Shown here: positions 21,606 to 23,759 of the stretch, piece by piece
How the letters are laid out: the number at the start of each line of letters is the position of its first letter
Numbering within the stretch: the stretch's first letter is position 1
Assembly (NCBI GenBank): GCA_035406565.1
Contig: DAONLG010000011.1
Span: 1-23,759 of the forward strand
Direction of reading: 5' to 3'
Source: Soehngenia sp035406565
GTDB taxonomy: Bacteria > Bacillota > Clostridia > Tissierellales > Tissierellaceae
DNA length: 23,759 bases
Made by a program: the position numbers and the translations under genes
The notes under the pieces: model-generated
Databases searched by the model: none
What the model was told of the DNA's origin: nothing
The model's input: the letters and a program-made list of their open reading frames with translations, nothing else

Positions 21606-23420
21606 ATGAAAGGTACTGTAGTAAATATATGGTTTAACACTATAGAAAAAATAATGGGCAAAGAAAAAAGAAATGAAGTGATGAGGAAAAATGGCTGGAA
21701 TCCAGATAAATTAATCACTCCTCTGGAAGAGATAGATGATCAAAAAATACTTAGTCTTATGAGTGCATTCGCGAAAGAAAACAACATGAGTTCAAATGAA
21801 ATGTGGAGAGTGCTTGGACAAAATAATATAAATTCTTTTTATAACTGGTTTCCATCGTATTTTGAAAAAAATTCTGCAAAGAGTTTTTTAGCATTGATGG
21901 ATAAAGTGCATACTCAACTAACTAAAATGATTCCAGGAGCAATCCCTCCAAGGCTCATTCCAGAAGATGTTGATGACAAAACTTTAATACTTACTTATAA
22001 GTCCAAACGAGGTTTAATTGATTATTTCTTAGGTCTTATAGAGGGCACTGGAGAATTTTTTAATGAAAAAATCGAATCCGAAGTTTTAGATAGAGAAGTA
22101 GATAAAGATGGCGTCCATATCGTAAGAGTGAAATTGCATTTCGAAAAGGGAAATAAGAAACACAAAACCTATAAGGTATCAAAGATATTGTCGCTCTCAT
22201 TTATTAAATACGCACCATTAAAAATTGCAATTTATCCAACTCTATTGACATTTGCACTTATTGCAATTTTAAATGGTTTTAAAGACTATGTACTTTTGGC
22301 AGGCGTACCACTTATAGTTTTGATCTCTACAGTCTTTGTAGCTAAGTCAATAATTAAGCCATCTTTAGATTTGCCGGTGGAAATTAAAAAACTTGGAGAA
22401 ATTCAATTGGATGAAGATTTAATTGTCCACACTAATGACTATAACGAAATTTTATTTCAATCTGTAAATGAATCTAAAAATAGGCTTAGAGAAGAAATAA
22501 CATATTTTAAAGGCGGCATGGATGATCTGTACTCATTTATTGGAAAGTTCTCTAAAGTTGCCGAGAACTTAGGTGATGTTTCTGACTCTATATCCAAAGC
22601 AGTTCAAGAAGTAGCAGATGGAGCAGTCCATCAAGCAAACGAAGCAGAAAATTCTGTGAGCATACTTTCTGACAATATCGATATGATAGACAAAATAAGT
22701 AAAATGCAGCTAGAGGGAAAGGAAAGTCTAGGAAAAGCAGTCGACCAAATAGAGACTTCTTTTGACAATCTTGAAAAAGTTTCAACCGATCTTGAAGAAG
22801 TTAAAAATAATTTTTCTAATGTCAACAAGCAAGGTCAAGAATTGAGTAAAAATATCAAAAGTACAATTGAAATAGTAAACACAGTTGAAAGCATAGCAGA
22901 GCAGACAAATCTCTTAGCTTTAAACGCATCTATTGAAGCAGCAAGAGCAGGGGAGATGGGCAGAGGTTTTAGTGTTGTTGCAGAAGAGATAAGGAAATTG
23001 GCTGAAAACTCAAAGGGAGCTGTTAATACAATAAACTCAAGTCTAAACGAATTCACAAAAAGTGTTAACAGCATGGTTGGCCAGATAAACGATCAGTTCA
23101 TTCAACTTGAAAATGGAACACAAACAGTTGCTGATGTAGTTAAAGACAGTAGGTTAGCTTCAAATATGATTAATGAGGTTAAAGACATGATTTCAGACAT
23201 ATCGGAAAAGCTTCTGTCAGAAACTAAAAAGATCGATAAAGTCTTTGAAAACATAAACAATCTAGCCGCAATCACAGAAGAAAACAGTGCTACATCAGAA
23301 GAAATGAGTGCAAATGTAAGCAATTTTTCTGCAGAAATAGTGAAGTTAACCCAAAATATAAAAGAACTAGAAGAAGTTGTTTTATTCTTAAAAAAAGAAT
23401 TAAGCAGATACACTCTCTAA
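21606..23420 (+). CDS. H-NOX domain methyl-accepting chemotaxis protein (604 aa)
   Basis: A membrane chemoreceptor with a haem gas-sensing domain. Residues 1 to about 183 form an H-NOX domain; counted from ATG 21606 the key positions match the Thermoanaerobacter protein one for one: Trp9, Asn74, proximal His102 (DKVHTQLTKM), Pro115, the YxSxR haem-propionate motif (Tyr131, Ser133, Arg135) and distal Tyr140. Two membrane helices follow (about 206-222, 228-248) and then a long coiled-coil signalling domain with the conserved hairpin tip near 427-470 (EQTNLLALNASIEAARAGE). No clear HAMP domain is seen. I prefer ATG 21606, nine bases after AGAGG, over ATG 21597, which touches it. A SigD-type promoter points to control with the flagellar regulon. 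Aerotaxis or O2 avoidance is inferred. Confidence 0.95.
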   Translation: MKGTVVNIWFNTIEKIMGKEKRNEVMRKNGWNPDKLITPLEEIDDQKILSLMSAFAKENNMSSNEMWRVLGQNNINSFYNWFPSYFEKNSAKSFLALMDKVHTQLTKMIPGAIPPRLIPEDVDDKTLILTYKSKRGLIDYFLGLIEGTGEFFNEKIESEVLDREVDKDGVHIVRVKLHFEKGNKKHKTYKVSKILSLSFIKYAPLKIAIYPTLLTFALIAILNGFKDYVLLAGVPLIVLISTVFVAKSIIKPSLDLPVEIKKLGEIQLDEDLIVHTNDYNEILFQSVNESKNRLREEITYFKGGMDDLYSFIGKFSKVAENLGDVSDSISKAVQEVADGAVHQANEAENSVSILSDNIDMIDKISKMQLEGKESLGKAVDQIETSFDNLEKVSTDLEEVKNNFSNVNKQGQELSKNIKSTIEIVNTVESIAEQTNLLALNASIEAARAGEMGRGFSVVAEEIRKLAENSKGAVNTINSSLNEFTKSVNSMVGQINDQFIQLENGTQTVADVVKDSRLASNMINEVKDMISDISEKLLSETKKIDKVFENINNLAAITEENSATSEEMSANVSNFSAEIVKLTQNIKELEEVVLFLKKELSRYTL

Positions 23421-23445
23421 GAAAAGCCTCTGGCTTTTCTTTTTA
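23419..23445 (+). terminator. Terminator of the chemoreceptor gene
   Basis: A 10-bp perfect stem (aagaaaagcc with ggcttttctt) with a 3-base loop TCT runs into a T-rich tail. It starts at the stop codon. Confidence 0.85.
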
Positions 23446-23449
23446 TTTG

Positions 23450-23478
23450 TTGAAAGTGTTTGCTTTTTAATATACTAT
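23450..23478 (+). promoter_or_regulatory. Putative sigma-A promoter of the amidohydrolase gene
   Basis: TTGAAA (23450-23455) and TACTAT (23473-23478) are separated by 17 bases, about 37 bases before the TTG start. Each box matches four to five of six consensus bases. Confidence 0.5.
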
Positions 23479-23514
23479 TTAAATGTGACTATATAAAAGT
23501 GGGAGGTAATAAAA

Positions 23515-23759
23515 TTGGGTAAATTTGCTTTTAGAGGTGGTCTATTAATAGATGGCAGTGGAAAAAACCCCGTAGAGAATTCTCTAGTGCTAGTTGATGA
23601 TAAAAAAATAATCTATGCCGGAAAACTCACTGAATTTGCTGATGATTATGAGATAGTAGATATAAGCGGCAAAGTGATCATGCCGGGACTTATAGATACA
23701 CATCTTCATTTCAGTGGCAATCTCTCAGACAACGACAGCGAGTTGGTCTTAGAGCCAGT
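23515..23759 (+). CDS. Amidohydrolase family metal-dependent hydrolase, 5' part only
   Basis: The first 81 residues of an amidohydrolase are visible; the gene runs off the window. The start is TTG at 23515, with GGGAGGT 7 bases upstream. The opening KFAFRGGLLIDGSGKNPVENSLVLVDD is the small N-terminal beta domain common to imidazolonepropionase-like and prolidase-like enzymes, and VIMPGLIDTHLHF carries the metal-binding HxH (His63, His65). Specific substrate and subfamily cannot be told from this part. It has its own promoter and follows the chemoreceptor terminator, so it is a separate unit. Confidence 0.88.
   Translation, partial: MGKFAFRGGLLIDGSGKNPVENSLVLVDDKKIIYAGKLTEFADDYEIVDISGKVIMPGLIDTHLHFSGNLSDNDSELVLEP

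Overview
The window looks like a chromosomal segment from a low-GC, Gram-positive, probably anaerobic and motile bacterium of the Clostridia/Tissierellia type. The grounds are AT-rich coding sequence, strong AGGAGG-type ribosome binding sites, frequent TTG starts, a fermentative arginine deiminase operon, a sigma-28 type promoter in front of a chemoreceptor, an O2-type H-NOX sensor and an in-frame UGA read as selenocysteine. The species cannot be fixed from this sequence alone. No tRNA, rRNA, CRISPR array, insertion sequence or phage gene was seen.

Layout. 1-3474 (minus): two overlapping genes for a heterodimeric ABC exporter, the second cut by the window edge. 3599-6283 (plus): a divergent XRE/TPR-like regulator, a duplicated DUF1576-type membrane protein and a small unknown protein, ending in a hairpin shared with pepF. 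6291-12308 (minus): housekeeping genes (oligoendopeptidase F, membrane HtrA protease, exonuclease III, TtcA-like tRNA thiolase, YchF-like GTPase). 12391-15675 (minus): arcABC with a consensus promoter and a strong terminator, giving ATP from arginine. 15702-16988 (minus): CcdA plus a TlpA/ResA-like thioredoxin, an extracytoplasmic thiol-redox pair. 17066-19182 (minus): GNAT acetyltransferase, selenocysteine peroxiredoxin, encapsulated ferritin and encapsulin shell. 19266-20468 (minus): a DAACS-family amino acid symporter. 20490-21605: a rearranged region with a lipoprotein gene flanked by two identical 76-bp promoter copies, one of them fused to a 67-bp fragment of the chemoreceptor gene. 21606-23420 (plus): an H-NOX/methyl-accepting chemotaxis fusion. 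23515-end (plus): start of an amidohydrolase.

The most interesting part is the oxygen and iron stress theme in the right half. The peroxiredoxin gene is interrupted by TGA exactly where the peroxidatic cysteine belongs, and a good SECIS-like hairpin follows at the expected distance. It lies in the same transcriptional direction as an encapsulin/encapsulated-ferritin pair that should oxidise and store iron. Not far away is a chemoreceptor whose haem domain keeps every residue of the O2-binding network known from the Thermoanaerobacter (Caldanaerobacter) H-NOX. A plausible reading, which is inference, is an anaerobe that senses oxygen and swims away, destroys peroxide with a selenoenzyme, and stores iron in a protein nanocompartment to limit Fenton chemistry.
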